Positions 46,179 to 58,604 of a DNA stretch of 64,000 nt are shown piece by piece; positions within the stretch are counted from its first letter, which is position 1, and each line of letters begins with the position of its first letter. Location of the stretch: the NCBI GenBank assembly GCA_963555705.1, contig OY743187.1, positions 12,228,133 to 12,292,132 of the forward strand, in the 5' to 3' direction. The translations under genes and the position numbers were made by a program. The stretch is from Ligustrum vulgare. Lineage: Eukaryota > Streptophyta > Magnoliopsida > Lamiales > Oleaceae. Below the pieces are notes generated by a model, which did not search any database, was not told the DNA's origin, and worked only from the letters and a program-made list of their open reading frames with translations.

Positions 46179-46454
46179 CAGGGTCGTACCTGAGGGCAGG
46201 CCTAGTAGGCGCCCGCCTTTGGCCCCCAACTTATGACCCAAATTAGTAGGCCCAGAATTGATTTGCCATTAAAAAAAATGAATTTGGGGCCTATTATTAA
46301 TCACCAGCAAGTCCTCTTATATGTCCCTAGCCCAAAAATGTTTGTGATTTTTAGAACATGTAGACTTCAGTTAAAAAAAAGGGGGGGAAATTGCACAAGC
46401 GAAGGCCCAATTTAAAAGTTCGCTTTAGGTCCTCAAAACCAAAAATACGGCCTG
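46179..46454. mobile_element. Small hAT-type MITE
   Basis: CAGGGTCGTACCT and the inverted (inward) CAGGCCGTATTTT ends are flanked by the 8-bp TSD CATAAAAT (46171-46178 and 46455-46462). It is 276 bp and non-coding. Confidence 0.82.
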
Positions 46455-46900
46455 CATAAAATGTGTGTAAGTATTGGTCAAAAATCTAGTTCAAGAAATC
46501 TCTAATAAATAAGAATGGTAGATAAAAATGATCACATTTAAATAAATAGATTTGATTCAATAGTTAGTTTTACAAAGATTAGCACAAATAATAAGATTTA
46601 ATTTTAATTATACTAAAAAATATTCTATTTTTTCGTAAATAAAAAATTTAAACGATCTTGTTGAATTTATTTGTTGATAAACACCAAGAAGCTGTGCTTA
46701 GTTTAATCGAAAAACACCACGAGCTCGACCCACAACACCGCTCTAATGCCTAGAAGAGTAGCTCCCAATATGAATTATCTCATTCTATCATAAAACTCAG
46801 CCGATGACCACCACCGTAGCCCTCGAAGGAGCTGCTCGAATGAAGACCCAGGTAGGCTGCCCCCAACTCGTCCAAGAAGAAGAAATTTGGAAACAGCAGC

Positions 46901-47898
46901 TGACGCGATCCCAATTGGGGAATCTCGACAAACACGAGGACATAACACAATTAAAACCTAGGAAAGATCCAGATTCAGCCAAACAAACACAAGAACACAA
47001 GAATTAAAATACTGGAAAGATAAAATTGATGATAGGACCTTGACCCAAGATTCACGACGCAAGATTGACGATGCGTAATCGAGATCCAAGGTTTTGGAAA
47101 CACCACAAGGACTTGTCAATTTCCTTGATTAGATTCTAATTGGAAACACCCCAAATATTCTCGCGAATATTTGATAAGTTCAACGCCACAAATATTTCAC
47201 AATATTTGATAAATTGTGTTTGTTCTCGAAGAACACAAAAGGGACTCCTCAACCTTTCAATTGGAGAAAACTCTCTCAACTCAAATTCAATAATCTCAAA
47301 ACTGTACTGTCTTTTACAATCATGAAAAGGGATATAAATAAGAAAAATAATATAACCACTAATTGGGCTCAAAACAGAACCCTAATTAGACTAAAATACT
47401 AAAATAGGAAAATAAATTAAAACCAAAAAGGAAACAAAATAATTAAAATTCTCACCAAATTTGACCCGCTCCTCAATTACGGTCGTGAAGGATCCAGTTG
47501 CGGCCGTAAATGCCTCTCGGGTCCAAAACTGCTTCAATAGTTACGGCTGTGACGAAATTGATTACGACCGTAAATGCCCTCGGCTTAGATGTTGCGGCCA
47601 TAACTTCGAGACTTACAGCCGTAAGTCTTGTTCTGCTGAAATTCTTCATTTTCCCCCAAGAATTGGTTACGGCCGTGATAATAGATTTTGCGGCCGTGAT
47701 TATACGAGTTACAGCCATGAAGGACCTTCATTACGGCCGTAATGATTTTTCTGCACAAGGAACTTCGACCACTCGACTTGATCCTTTCTTCCTCCCGGCT
47801 TGACCCCAACACGGAACTTGCTTCGTTTTCCACGTAGATCACCGTCATACTGCCAATGTCTTGACTTCGCCCTTCGATGCCTGGTCCAGATCGTATCA
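46901..47898 (-). repeat. 3' LTR of the nested element
   Basis: 998 bp, paired with 49802-50782. It contains a cluster of TTACGGCCGTAA-like palindromes at about 47470-47745. Confidence 0.88.
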
Positions 47899-48423
47899 TA
47901 CTCCCTCTCTTGAAAAGGATTCGACCTCGAATCCATTTTTGGTCGGCTTTTCAAACTCCTCCTGCTTTTCTGGGCTTGATGATCATGTTTATGCCTCGTG
48001 CTTGCTTTCAACTTTTTGGGCTACCCATTTTCCTCCTTCAACTTTCTTGGCTTTTTGGGTTGCTCATTTGTGCCAACAAGTTTTTTTCCTGTTTTAAGCT
48101 CATGGTTTGACTTCGGTACCTGTAAAACAGATTTTAAAGAATTGGGGAGGGGTTTGTTAGCGTGAGTGAGTGAGTGCAAATGAACTCAATTTTGTGGTAG
48201 TCTCTCTTTTCTTTTGCTTTCTGCACTCAATCTCTCTTTTTTCTGAGGTTTGGACCTCAACGCTCTTTTCTTTAATTTCCACTTTCTCTCTTTTTTTGAG
48301 GTCGTGACCTCAACTCTCTTATTTTCAATTTTCTCTTCATCTTCTTTTTCTAAGGTCGTGGCCTCAACTCTCTTATTTTTCCCCTCAAACTCACATTTCA
48401 CTTTCAATTGATCTTTCAGGGCT

Positions 48424-49367
48424 TCAGTTGGAGATAGTGGTACAAGAATAAAATTTCCCCCCTTTTACCAAGCTGTATCTATTCGTATACCCATCATGTA
48501 GCACAACCCTTTCGTATTGCAAGGTTCTCCCCAACAGTATGTGACTAATTTGCATAGGCACCACGTCACAAATTACCTCATTCGAATACCCACCAAAAGA
48601 AAATGCCACCAAAGTCTGTCTCTTCACCTTAACTTCCCCCGACTCAGTCAACCATTGTAATTTATAAGGCGTTGGATGTTTTGTTAAAGGTAGCCTAATT
48701 TTTCCACCAACATTGCACTAACTACATTACTACAACTTCCCCCGTCAATCACTAAGCTACAAACTTTTTCATCCACTAAGCATCTAGTGCAAAAAATATT
48801 ATCCCTTTGCCCATCTACATTTTCCAAAACATTCGCCCTACGCTTAACGCTAAGAGCATGCCTATCAATAATTGACTCATCCACCACAACATTTTTCGAC
48901 TTTCCGCTATTACACCTAACCTTTTTACGTGGACAATCAAATGCAATGTGACCCAATTCCAAACATTTAAAGCACTTAACATTTTTATCCTTAAGGAGCT
49001 TAGACACATAATGATATTTACCTTTCGGTGTTGGTTCCTCCCTCCTTTTTGGACTGTAGTCAATACGCTCCCGCTTTGATTGAGATGACCTTACTTCTTC
49101 CTTTCGCCCCAATGACTTTTCATCCATCTCATATCCGTACCTAGCATAACATTCACGCCTACTACTCCTCCTAGCGATAGAGTCCGCCTGCGATTGCTCC
49201 TTTTTCAATTGGGCAATCATCGCATCTCTTTTATCCATCCTAGCCATTACCTTCTTAAATTTTTCCTGCATCTCTACCAATAATTCAACACTCTGCTCCA
49301 ATATCCTATCCCCTCTTTCGGTCCATTTGTTGTCACCCATTAATGAAGATCTCTCCTTGCGAGACAT
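48424..49367 (-). pseudogene. Gag-protease of the nested LTR element (frameshifted)
   Basis: The minus-strand ATG at 49367 opens a basic, coiled-coil-like N-part (EKFKKVMARMDKRD), then a CCHC zinc knuckle CFKCLELGHIAFDC (about 48970-48930). An aspartic-protease-like segment LVIDGGSCSNVVS follows (about 48745). It stops at 48684 after EKLGYL. The protease continues in another frame at 48651-48424 (LQWLTESGEVKVKRQ, CDVVPMQISHILLGR). The arrangement fits Ty3/gypsy elements. RT, RNase H and integrase are absent, so the element depended on others. Gag binds RNA and forms particles. Confidence 0.8.
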
Positions 49368-49801
49368 GATTTATAAGAAGAAGAAGAAGAAATAAAATTC
49401 TTCACAAATCTTTATCACTCGTGTATCACTCTTTTTCCTTCTCAAGAACTCCGGGAACCAATCCAAGAACTCTTTATCAAGGGTAGATAAACAAGAGACG
49501 AATAAGAACAAATTGAAGAATTGAGGAAATTTGGAATATGGAAAAAAAATGAAATTTTCGATTTTTTTTTAAATCTTCTGCCAGAGAATTGGACTACGAG
49601 TATGGCAGAAAAAAGGGAACTGGATTTAGACGAAAAACGAACAAGTAAAAAAACTTTTGAATTTTTGGGACAGACTCTTATGGATCAAATTGAAAAAATT
49701 TATAACTGGCACAAAGAACATGAAGAACAAGAAAATCAAGAAAAACAAGAAAATATCAAGAATACCAAGAACTGAATCTAGATCCAAGCTCTGAAACCAG
49801 A

Positions 49802-50782
49802 TGACGCGATCACAATAGGGGAATCTTGACAAACACGCGAAAATAACACAATTAAAACCTAGGAAAGATCCAAATTCAGCCAAACAAACACAAGAACACA
49901 AGAATTAAAATACTGGAAAGATAAAATTGATGATAGGACCTTCACCCAAGATTCACGACGCAAGATTGACGATGCGTAATCGAGATCCAAGGTTTTGGAA
50001 ACACCACAAGGACTTGTCAATTTCCTTGATAAGATTCTAATTGGAAACACCCCAAATATTCTCGCGAATATTTGATAAGTTCAACGCCACAAATATTTCA
50101 CAATATTTGATAAGTTGGGTTTATTCTCGAAGAACACAAAAGGGACTCCTCAACCTTTCAATTGGAGAAAACTCTCTCAACTCAAATTCAATAATCTCAA
50201 AACTGTACTGTTTTTTACAATCATGAAAATGGATATAAATAAGAAAAATAACCTACCTGCTAATTGGGCTCAAAACAGAATCCTAATTAGACTAAAATAC
50301 TAAAATAGGAAAATAAATTAAAAACCAAAGATGAAACAAAATAATTAAAATTCTCGCCAAATTTGACCCGCTCCTCAGTTACGGCCGTAAATGCCTCTCG
50401 GGTCCAAAACTGCTTCAATAGTTACGGCCGTAATGACCGTGAAATGCCCTCGGCTTAGATGTTACGGGCGTAATTTCCAGACTTACTGCCGTAAGTCTTG
50501 TTCTGCTGAAATTCTTCTTTTCCCCCAAGAATTGGTTACGGCCGTGATAATAGATTTTACGGCCGTGATTATATGAGTTACGGCCGTGAACGGACGTGAA
50601 GGACCTTCATTACGACCGTAATGATTTTTTTTCACAAGGAGTTTCGACCACTCGACTCGGCTTGATCCTTTCTTCCTCCCGGCTCGACCCCAACACGGAA
50701 CTTGCTCCGTTTTCCACGTAGATCCCCGTCATACTGCCGATGTTTTGACTTTGCCCTTCGATGCCTGGTCCGGATCATATCA
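49802..50782 (-). repeat. 5' LTR of the nested element
   Basis: 981 bp. It is near-identical to 46901-47898 apart from small indels in the GGCCGT-rich part (about 50378-50625). Confidence 0.88.
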
Positions 50783-51127
50783 GCAGTAGCTTTAGCTTCC
50801 AAGTATAAGCCTCCATTTAAAAATGTCTTGTTTAGGTTAAGTCACATTTGGGCCAACAACATTTAAATGGGCAGAGTCCATCACACACCCAACATATAGC
50901 CAAAGTCTCCATATATGGGCCTAACCTAAGAGTTGGGCCATAATCAACAAATCCAATGAAATGTCGCTTTTAATGGCCCAACAAGTTGTGGTCGAGCACT
51001 TGATCTTGGTCTCATTCGTGGTGTCGTTTTTCCTCTCTTTCAATTTTAGACCGAAGCCTATGAAATATAATATAAACTAATTAACATCATTGCCCGAACT
51101 TGTTGAGTATCAACAAAAAACCCAACA

Positions 51128-53118
51128 AATCTCCACCTTGATACCTAACAACCTGCAAGAAAAACAACACGATGTTTATACTTGCTCGATCAAGGTAATT
51201 CAAACAAATTGGAACTTAACGTACCTTTACCAATGTTTCAAGTTTGAAACATATCTCATACCTGCTAATAGTACTCATCGAGGGCCAATGTCAAACCTAA
51301 GTACACACTAAATCATAGCGAGTCAAACTATGCATTTATATCACATTAGCAAGTAACACAAATTTATACAAACAACGCATACTTTCAAAAGAAAGAATTT
51401 AAACACATTACATTCACACATGAGTCAATTAAGAGCATATAATAACACGAAGTTATAGGTGACTTCAAACACGCAATGAGAGCACGTCAAAGGGCAAACC
51501 TCAAATCTTTTCACCAAGTTCACATAAAGAACTTAACTTTACCAAGTTAATCAAATATGGTCATAAGGCGTGGGCGTGGTTCCATATGGTTCTGGTTCCC
51601 AGGGAACCGAACCGAGCCAAGAACGTTGGTTCTTTTTGTAAGAGAAGAAACGAACCAGAACCGAACAGTTCGGTTCTTTTGGTTCTGGTTCCGATTTCCT
51701 AAACTAAAATTTTCAAAGTTAAGCAATGAAGCTATGGTAGATTCCAACTGGTAAGAGTCGTAAGACAGTAAGGTCATTGACCTTGATCAATATGCGAATA
51801 CAACAGTCATATTTGTCCTAGACATCAAAATATTCACTACCTTCCAGACCGTAATATATCTCCTCATCCGCATTATGTGCTCCTTCTAAATATTCTTCAA
51901 TTTCTGGTCGTAGTTCTCCACATTTTCAGAGAAAGTCGCACAAGTCCAGCAAATCCTTGAAAACAAGATAACAACTGATTGTAAGATGGAGATTGAAGAT
52001 TTATTGTTTGTTGATTCTTGAAGAACGACAGCTAAAGAAAAATGATTTTTGATTTTTGATTTTTTGTTTATTACTTGTTTTGCTTATAGTTATTGCAATG
52101 TTGAATAAGTCAATAGTTGTTGGGTAATTGATAATGACTAATAGACCGGATAACATGCATTAAGATTAAGAATTGGTGATTTTTAATTTTTTTTTAAATT
52201 TTTTTTTTTAAAATATAAAAAAAATCGTGTTTTGTACTATGGATTCTAGATTCTGAACCGAACCAGAACTAGAACCGTTTAAAATTTTAAAAGAATCAAA
52301 CCGAACCGGGACCAAACAGCCGGTTCTAGTTCTTTTGCCTAGGCCTTGGTCAAAACAAGCAACAGATACAAATGACCCCTAAGAAAAGATATAACCATAA
52401 TAACCCATTTTCAAAACCTATGTAGCTCTCCTCCCATCGTCATCTATTCTTACTAGACTACTCAACAATCACACCTAACTAGTAAACTACTAAAGATCGT
52501 AAGACAACGGATGTACGTCTATCACAACCCCACTTCTTACTCAAAGAAGGTAAAACTTGAATCTCCACCTCACCTAGAGATAATGGGAGCGTCCTATACC
52601 TAATCGAGATCCTCATAGATAGAGTTTAGCAAGACATTTGACAACCTTGCCTCGACTTGCTGAGTCCTCCAGTGTTGTCCGTTTCTCCAACGGACTTCTA
52701 GTTTGGCCGGAATTTCAAATTTTATGTCTGGTTTCAACCTTTTCTCTGGCTAGATTCCACCTCTCTAGCCGCCGAAAATGATGAATCTCCACCATCTGAA
52801 GCTTCTCCTCCTCTGGATAGTTCTAATGGTGTTCACCACTCGCTGGTTGGTGGAGTTTCTTGGCCGGAATCACCGAAAGTAATTCCGTCGGTTCGCACCC
52901 TTTTCGAACGGTTTCTTCATAAATATTTCAACCTTATTCTACCTCCGAGTTAGTGCTTCCAGTCTCTAGTCGGTGCTTCTTCTTCTAGCTTTACTTAGCC
53001 TTTTTTTCTTCAAGCCTCGGTCATAGTCAGTGCACCCAGCTCCCAACTTATGGCCTCATTTTCGGTCCCATTTTTAGCACCTTCTCCAACCCAAATCACG
53101 CCAATAGCTCTGATTCCA
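51128..53118 (-). other. Non-coding interior of the outer LTR element
   Basis: No gag or pol motif was found on either strand. The middle (about 51555-52345) is a probable MITE. The part 52640-53000 is Ser/Pro-coding-like on the plus strand but has no open frame worth naming. Confidence 0.55.
51559..52342. mobile_element. Probable MITE, GGTTCTGGTTCC-rich ends
   Basis: Ends TAAGGCGTGGGCG and (inward) AAGGCCTAGGCAA are weakly inverted. Flanks TATGGTCA and TTGGTCAA match at six of eight bases. Both outer arms have GGTTC-rich sequence, as in the hAT element at 12053. Confidence 0.5.
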
Positions 53119-53717
53119 TGTTGAATTTATTTGTTAATAAACACCAATAAATCGAGCTCAGTTTAATCGAACAACACCATGAGAAACCACCACGAGCTCG
53201 ACCGACAACACCGCTCTAATACCTAGAAGAGTAGCTCCCAATATGAACCATCTCATTTTATCATAGAGCTCGGCCGTTGATCACCACCGCAGCCCCCCGA
53301 AGGAGTTGTTCGAATGAAGACCCAGGTAGGCTGTCCCCAACTCGTCCAAGAAGAAGAATTTTGGCAACAGCAGCAACTTTAGCTTCCAAGTATAAGCCTC
53401 CATTTAAAATGTCTTGTGTTAGGTTAAGTCACATTTAGGCCAACAACAATTAAATGGGCCAAGTCCATCACACACCCAACATATTATAGCCCAAGTCTCC
53501 ATATATGAGCCTAACCTAAGAGTTGGGCCATGAGCAACAAATTCAATGAAGTGTCACTTCTAATGACTGAACAAGTTGTGGTCGAGCACTCAATCTTAGT
53601 CTCGTTCATGGTGTCGTTTTTCCTCTCTTTTAATTTTCGGCCGAAGCCTATGAAATATAATATAAACCGATTAACATCATTGCTCGGACTTGTTGGGTAT
53701 CAACATAAAACCCAACA
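53119..53717 (-). repeat. 5' LTR of the non-autonomous element
   Basis: 599 bp, intact. It shows the undisturbed sequence CAACAGCAGCAAC at the site where the nested element interrupted the other LTR. Confidence 0.9.
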
Positions 53718-53722
53718 GATCT

Positions 53723-54029
53723 TACAAATATAAAAGAAAAATCGTTATCAAAAAAAATATAAAAGAAAAATCTATTCGTACCTTCAATCTACTAGACAAA
53801 TCATAAGTTCCTCGAACATTAATATTCCACATACATGTAGAAAACCCTATATTAATCCTTGATTATATATATATAAATGACAAAAATTAGTTCTGTGTTC
53901 TGTTTTGCACATATTATTTAAAATCCATCATTTCACAAACTTATTTTCAATCATACGTTCGTCCAAAAATTTTTTGCAAATTGATCCACATTTTGTTATA
54001 ATGTCAAATAAGCTCTAAATTTCACATGA
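53723..54029. other. AT-rich spacer
   Basis: No feature is recognised between the LTR element and the Mutator-like element. Confidence 0.4.
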
Positions 54030-54038
54030 ATTATAAAA

Positions 54039-55470
54039 GTGGAAATTACAGCCTGACCTGTATTTAAAGATACAAAATCAAAAATCAGGTTAAATACATT
54101 ATTATACACAAATCAGGTGTCATTAAGTTTTTTAATAATAATAATAATAATAATTAACCACCCAACCCAGCCCCAACCTACAAACAATCCACCCCACCCC
54201 CAAAATTAATTTCATTCACTGAAACCTAATTCTCTCCCATGGACGCCGCCTCCCTCTCCCCTCCCCCTCAAGCCACACCGCCAGTTGGACTTCGCCATCA
54301 CGTAGCTACCATCAGAAACGAGTTATAGGCTCCCAATCGCATCAGTGATTTAGTACAAGAAGGTGGACGTTGATGGCGTTAGATGGCGATCCCCTATCTG
54401 CCCTAGCAGTAGACATCGCAGCGTAAGTGGGGATAGATTGCGATCACCGGAGACGACTGCTTCCAATGGTGTTAGATCGCAAAGTCTCGTTACAATCCCC
54501 AGATCGCAGCTGCTATCTCCAACGATTGGCACTACCCTTTCTAGTGGCGCATCTCCTCCTCTCTTTTTTCGTTTCTCTTCGACACTCGTTGTTGCAGCTC
54601 TGATTTTTTTTTTTTTGTTGTCTTTTTTGTGATTTTTGTTGGTGGTGGTGGGTGGGGCTGTTTTCTTGCAGGTTATGTGGTGGGGTTGTACGATGGCGGT
54701 CGTCGAAGTTGTTTGCGGTGGTGGTGTTCTGTGTGTGCAGTGGTGAGTAAGAGAGAAATTTTGGTTCTAAAATATGGAGATCGTGTACAATTTTGCTAGT
54801 GGTGGTGAAGGTCACGGCGGCGGCGTAGTGGTGGTGGTGATGATGGTGAGGCGGCTGCAGGTGTTCTATGTGTGCGATGGTGCGGGAGAGATTTTGGTTT
54901 TGAAATTTGAAGATCGTATGCAATTTTGAAGGCGACGGTGGCGGCGGCGACGACGACGGTAGTGGTGTTGATGGTGTAGCGGCTGCAGATGTTGATTGTT
55001 CAAAATGTCGACTTGATAAATGTGACTTAAAAAAAGTGACCTAATAATTTATAATTTGTTACCAAGAAATTATATAAATATGACCTAATAATTTGATAAT
55101 TGTTACTTAAAAGATTTGTGACCTAATAATTTAATACGTTGTGACATAGAAAAAAGTCGAAATTGACTAATTTGACATTTGTGTGACCTAATAATTAAGT
55201 AATTTGGGGTCTTGAAATCAGTTGTGAAACTTGTGACCTAATAATTTAATATGTTGTGATCTAGAAAAAAGTCGGGATTGACTAATTTGACGTTTGTGTG
55301 ACCTAATGATTTAGTAATTTGTGACTTTGAAGTTAGTTGTGAAAGTTGTGACCTAAAATGTTTGTGCTTGTGATATGAAATTATACGATGTTATGACCTT
55401 AATATGTATAATTAATAAAATATTTTTAATTATTTAACATAACTAATTAATATTAATAAAAACCTGATTT

Positions 55471-55524
<54 letters not shown>

Positions 55525-55585
55525 ATATGTTTGGTCTTATTTTTGAAATATGTATTTGTAAACCTCTTAATTATGTATTTTTCCC
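54039..55585. mobile_element. Mutator-like element carrying GC-rich foreign sequence (Pack-MULE-like)
   Basis: The ends (GTGGAAATTACAG and inward GGGAAAAATACAT) and inner AAAATCAGGTT-type stretches are inverted. The perfect 9-bp TSD ATTATAAAA occurs at 54030-54038 and 55586-55594. The interior at 54230-55010 is markedly richer in GC (GGCGGCGG and GGTGGTGG runs) and has ORFs on both strands without recognised domains. A segment of about 75 bp is imperfectly duplicated (54735-54810 and 54860-54930). (TAA)n at 54135 and (TA)n at 55477-55520 flank it. Confidence 0.78.
55010..55370 (+). repeat. GTGACCTAATAATTT-type tandem repeat
   Basis: Units with GTGACCTAATAATTT and GACTAATTTGAC recur; the clearest period is about 125 bp (55125-55245 and 55250-55365). 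Non-coding. Confidence 0.75.
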
Positions 55586-56608
55586 ATTATAAAATGGGTT
55601 AGTTTCATAAAATACCACTCAAGTTTCAGAAATTTTTTGAATATGCCACTAAGATTCTATTGTTACGCAAACTAACACTCAAGTCTCAATTGATTACTCA
55701 AAATGTCAATTTGTTGACTTTCTTATTTAAAGATTGGAGCTAGCAGTCCCTAATGTTTGAAAAAATCACTCAAATGGTCCGTAACTTTTTATTTTGATGT
55801 AAAAACTCTTAATTTTTATTCTAAATTAATGAAAGTGGTCTTTTTTTATTTTATTTAAATGACCAATATATTCTTAATTTTAAATAAAATCTTTTACAAC
55901 TTAGTCATAACTTTTGCAAAAGTGTAATTGGACATGTTCATAACTTTGTTTTTTGTATTTAATTAGCTAAAATTAGCAGTTATTTTTTCTCGGTAGGATT
56001 TTTAGATCAAATGGATAATATATGTTTATCATCCATTGGAATAATAAAATCTTAATTAAAAATAAATAAAATAATTAACCTAATAATTTTAGTTAATTAA
56101 ATATAAAAAAATAATATGCTATTATCCATTGTATAACCTACGAATTATTATGAACTAAATTATATTAACATTTATTTGGAATGTTTATTTCAAAAATTAT
56201 TTCCTTCAAAATTCATTTTCGAAATGCATTTTAAAGGGGATCATAACTCTTTCTTAATTTTCAAACACACATTATATATATAAAAAAATCACTTCATTTT
56301 TTGAAAATATTTATTCAAGTAAAAAAATAAATTTTTTCTTTAAAAAATCTTTTACAAACAAACATTAATATCATTTATTTCATAGTAATTTTTAGATTAT
56401 ACGAACAAATTTATATGTATATTATCCATTTGATCAATAAAATTTTAATGGGGAAAAAATCTATAAATTTTAGTTAATTAAATATAAAAACAAAGTTATG
56501 AACATATCCAATTGTACTTCTTGAAAGGTTATTATGACTCAATTAAAAAAAATTCTATTTAAAATTAAGAATATATTGGACATTTAAATAAAAAATATTA
56601 TTTTTGGT

Positions 56609-56790
56609 TTTTTAGCCCTTGTTTGGTTTACATTGAAATTTTCTTTTTATTCTACAGTAATCAATCTCAACCATCCATTAAAAGTCAATCCCATAATATT
56701 TAACTTTTCGATCAAATTTTAACCATTAACTCTTCTAAAAATCACTATTCATTTTTTAAAAATTTAACAATATTAAACATACTCTTATAC
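56609..56790. mobile_element. MITE fragment in the right arm
   Basis: It begins AGCCCTTGTTTGGTTTACATTG and is absent from the corresponding left arm. The interior matches the complement of 26105-26215 near the HD-Zip promoter. Confidence 0.55.
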
Positions 56791-56912
56791 TGAAAAAAAA
56801 AAATTTACATAAAAAATAAAAAGTTAAGGATCATTTGATCAATTTTCTCAAACATTAGAGACTGTTTGTGCCAATTTCTGAATAGAAAGTCAACAAAGCA
56901 ACATTTTGAATA

Positions 56913-57937
56913 GGGTGACTATATTGCCACTACTAAAATTACTTCTTACACCACAAATTAAATTTTTATCTTTATTTGCAAAAATAGGTATACATAAAAT
57001 TACATAAATAACCTTTTAATTTTATGTCACTAATTTTTTTTGCACACCACAATCTCTCAATCATTTTCTTTCTTTTCTTCTTTATATTTAATTTTTGAAA
57101 TCATGTTGTTCTTCTTATTATTTATAATTTTTTATTTTTCAATACAAGTTAATTAGAATAGACACAGTTACAATAATTTCATATGATTTCTCAAACAATC
57201 TCTTGCCATTAACACAAATTGGTCACTATTGCACATATTTTCAGAATTTTTTTTAAGTCATATTTGTTTCTTGTACAGTTGAAAATTTGCACAAAGTACA
57301 TATGAAAATATATATCCTTAGATCCTCTAGATCCCTTCCCTTGGCCTCTCCGCCATTTGCCTTGCCGCCACCTCAGCTAGTCCTCTGCCTTGCCTCATCG
57401 TCAAATTCAATCAATACAACCACAAAATTTAATTTACGACAGGGAAACAAACAATTCTTTCTCTCAAAAGAGAAAGCTATATATAAAGATTAGAGAGAGA
57501 ATAAATACATATGTACAACAAAAACAAACGAAGCCAGAGAGGAAGAGACCAGACTGAAATAATTTTTTTGGTCTTTTGGGGTTAAAATGACAACGCCCTA
57601 GCTGTGCCCACGATGAAAGTTTCGGAGCCGGTGAGTGAGGCTGACGAGGGGGGAGGTGATGACGGGGAGGATTGGGAGAAAGGGAGGAAATTGTTGTGGT
57701 GTACTAATTTCCCTTTCGCTGGTGTGTGAGGTTGATGGGGAAGGTGATGGCCGGGAGATGGTTGGAGAAGGTATCGAGATATAATAACTTCCCTTTCTTC
57801 GTTTTAGTTATATAAATAAATATCGGGGGGCATATTGGTAAGTTTATTGTAGTGTAATTATAAAATTCATATTTTAAATGTTGTAGAGTTATAATGCGGT
57901 GTAGAAATTAAATATTGTGGTGGTAATATATTTTCCC
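56913..57937. mobile_element. Mutator-like non-autonomous element nested in the long TIR
   Basis: It starts GGGTGACTATATTGCCAC and ends with the inverted GTGGTAATATATTTTCCC. The perfect 9-bp TSD TTTTGAATA lies at 56904-56912 and 57938-57946. The interior has a GC-richer stretch (57320-57770) and a 68-codon ORF (57287-57493) with no recognised product, so host sequence may have been captured. Confidence 0.85.
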
Positions 57938-57959
57938 TTTTGAATAACCGTTTGAATCT

Positions 57960-58560
57960 TAAGAGCTTTTTTGGTAATATGAAAATTTTTAGTTTTTTAA
58001 ATAATTCAATAAATTATAATAGTTTTAATAATTATACCATTATGTTGAAATCGAAAATATGCAATATGGATGTCAAATCGAAGATCTCAACGAGAAGTTT
58101 AATACGAATTCACGAGTAAGAGCCAAATATAAATACATCATCCCTAAAATCACATAAAAGATTAAAAGTAAAAATTTTATTTTATACTTTTCATTTTTCC
58201 TAATGTCTCACTATTTCAAAATTATTTTATTTAAGTCCTACAATGATATTTATAATAATTTTTTTTACTAAATTTAATTCGATACTAAATAATTAATTTC
58301 AATTCGAGTTGCTTTTCTTATCAAATTAAAAGAAATAATAAATATCCGAACTTTTTTAAGTTCAATTAAGTTTGAATAATTTTTACAATATCATATTTCG
58401 ATCAATTTTTACAACATCATATTTCGTCATTTTAAAATTAATTTTATTTATTTATTTATTTACTTATTTTGTTCATTTATTTATGTTTAGTCTATGCAAA
58501 ATATATATCACAGACTTTAACAATTAGTTTAACTATTTTTTATTTTTTATCAAAATAAAA
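57960..58560. other. AT-rich sequence beginning with a MITE-like end
   Basis: AAGAGCTTTTTTGGTAATATG at 57960 resembles the GAGCCTGTTTGG MITE end. No inverted partner or gene is seen. Confidence 0.4.
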
Positions 58561-58604
58561 ATAAAGGTATATTGGCAAACTCATCTATATATATATCTTT
58601 ATCT

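Larger units (their letters stand above)
46901..50782 (-). mobile_element. Nested LTR retrotransposon, gag-protease only, minus strand
   Basis: The LTRs 46901-47898 and 49802-50782 both start TGACGCGATC and end with ATATCA or GTATCA. Flanking pentamers GCAGC (46896-46900) and GCAGT (50783-50787) are a TSD with one change; the uninterrupted LTR at 53360-53380 shows the empty site. On the minus strand TCAGAGC in TGGTTTCAGAGC (49783-49800) follows the LTR as PBS. A purine tract (AAGAGAGGGAG) precedes the other LTR. The 1.9-kb interior carries gag and protease pieces but no RT or integrase. Confidence 0.88.
46659..51127 (-). repeat. 3' LTR of the non-autonomous element, split by an insertion
   Basis: The parts 46659-46900 and 50788-51127 correspond to a single LTR like 53119-53717. 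The break is the LTR element at 46901-50782. Confidence 0.88.
46659..53717 (-). mobile_element. Non-autonomous LTR retrotransposon (copia-like signals), minus strand
   Basis: LTRs of about 582 and 599 bp (right copy 53119-53717; left copy 46659-51127 once its insertion is removed) start TGTTGAAT and end CCCAACA. The TSD GATCT is perfect (46654-46658 and 53718-53722). On the minus strand the PBS TGGAATCAGAGC (53107-53118) and the purine tract AAGGTGGAGATT (51128-51140) sit at the expected edges. The internal region is only 1,991 bp with no coding domain. Confidence 0.88.
55596..57966. mobile_element. Long-TIR element (Mutator-like), right end incomplete, with nested insertions
   Basis: The left arm from 55596 (GGGTTAGTTTCATAAAATACC) inwards matches the complement of the right arm over several hundred bases: CTCAAAATGT and GTTGACTTTC, CCCTAATGTTTGA, and AATATATTCTTAATTTTAAAT. 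The right arm is interrupted by a MITE (56609-56790) and by the Mutator-like element 56913-57937. Its terminus is missing at about 57966, where another MITE begins. Confidence 0.65.

Noticed and set aside
47214..47803. Several short ORFs in the LTRs of the nested element
   Set aside because: They fall in LTR sequence, recur in the second LTR with different lengths, and have no protein features.
54363..54632. Plus-strand ORF as a host gene
   Set aside because: It lies inside a Mutator-like element, is short and low in complexity, and shows no domain or introns.
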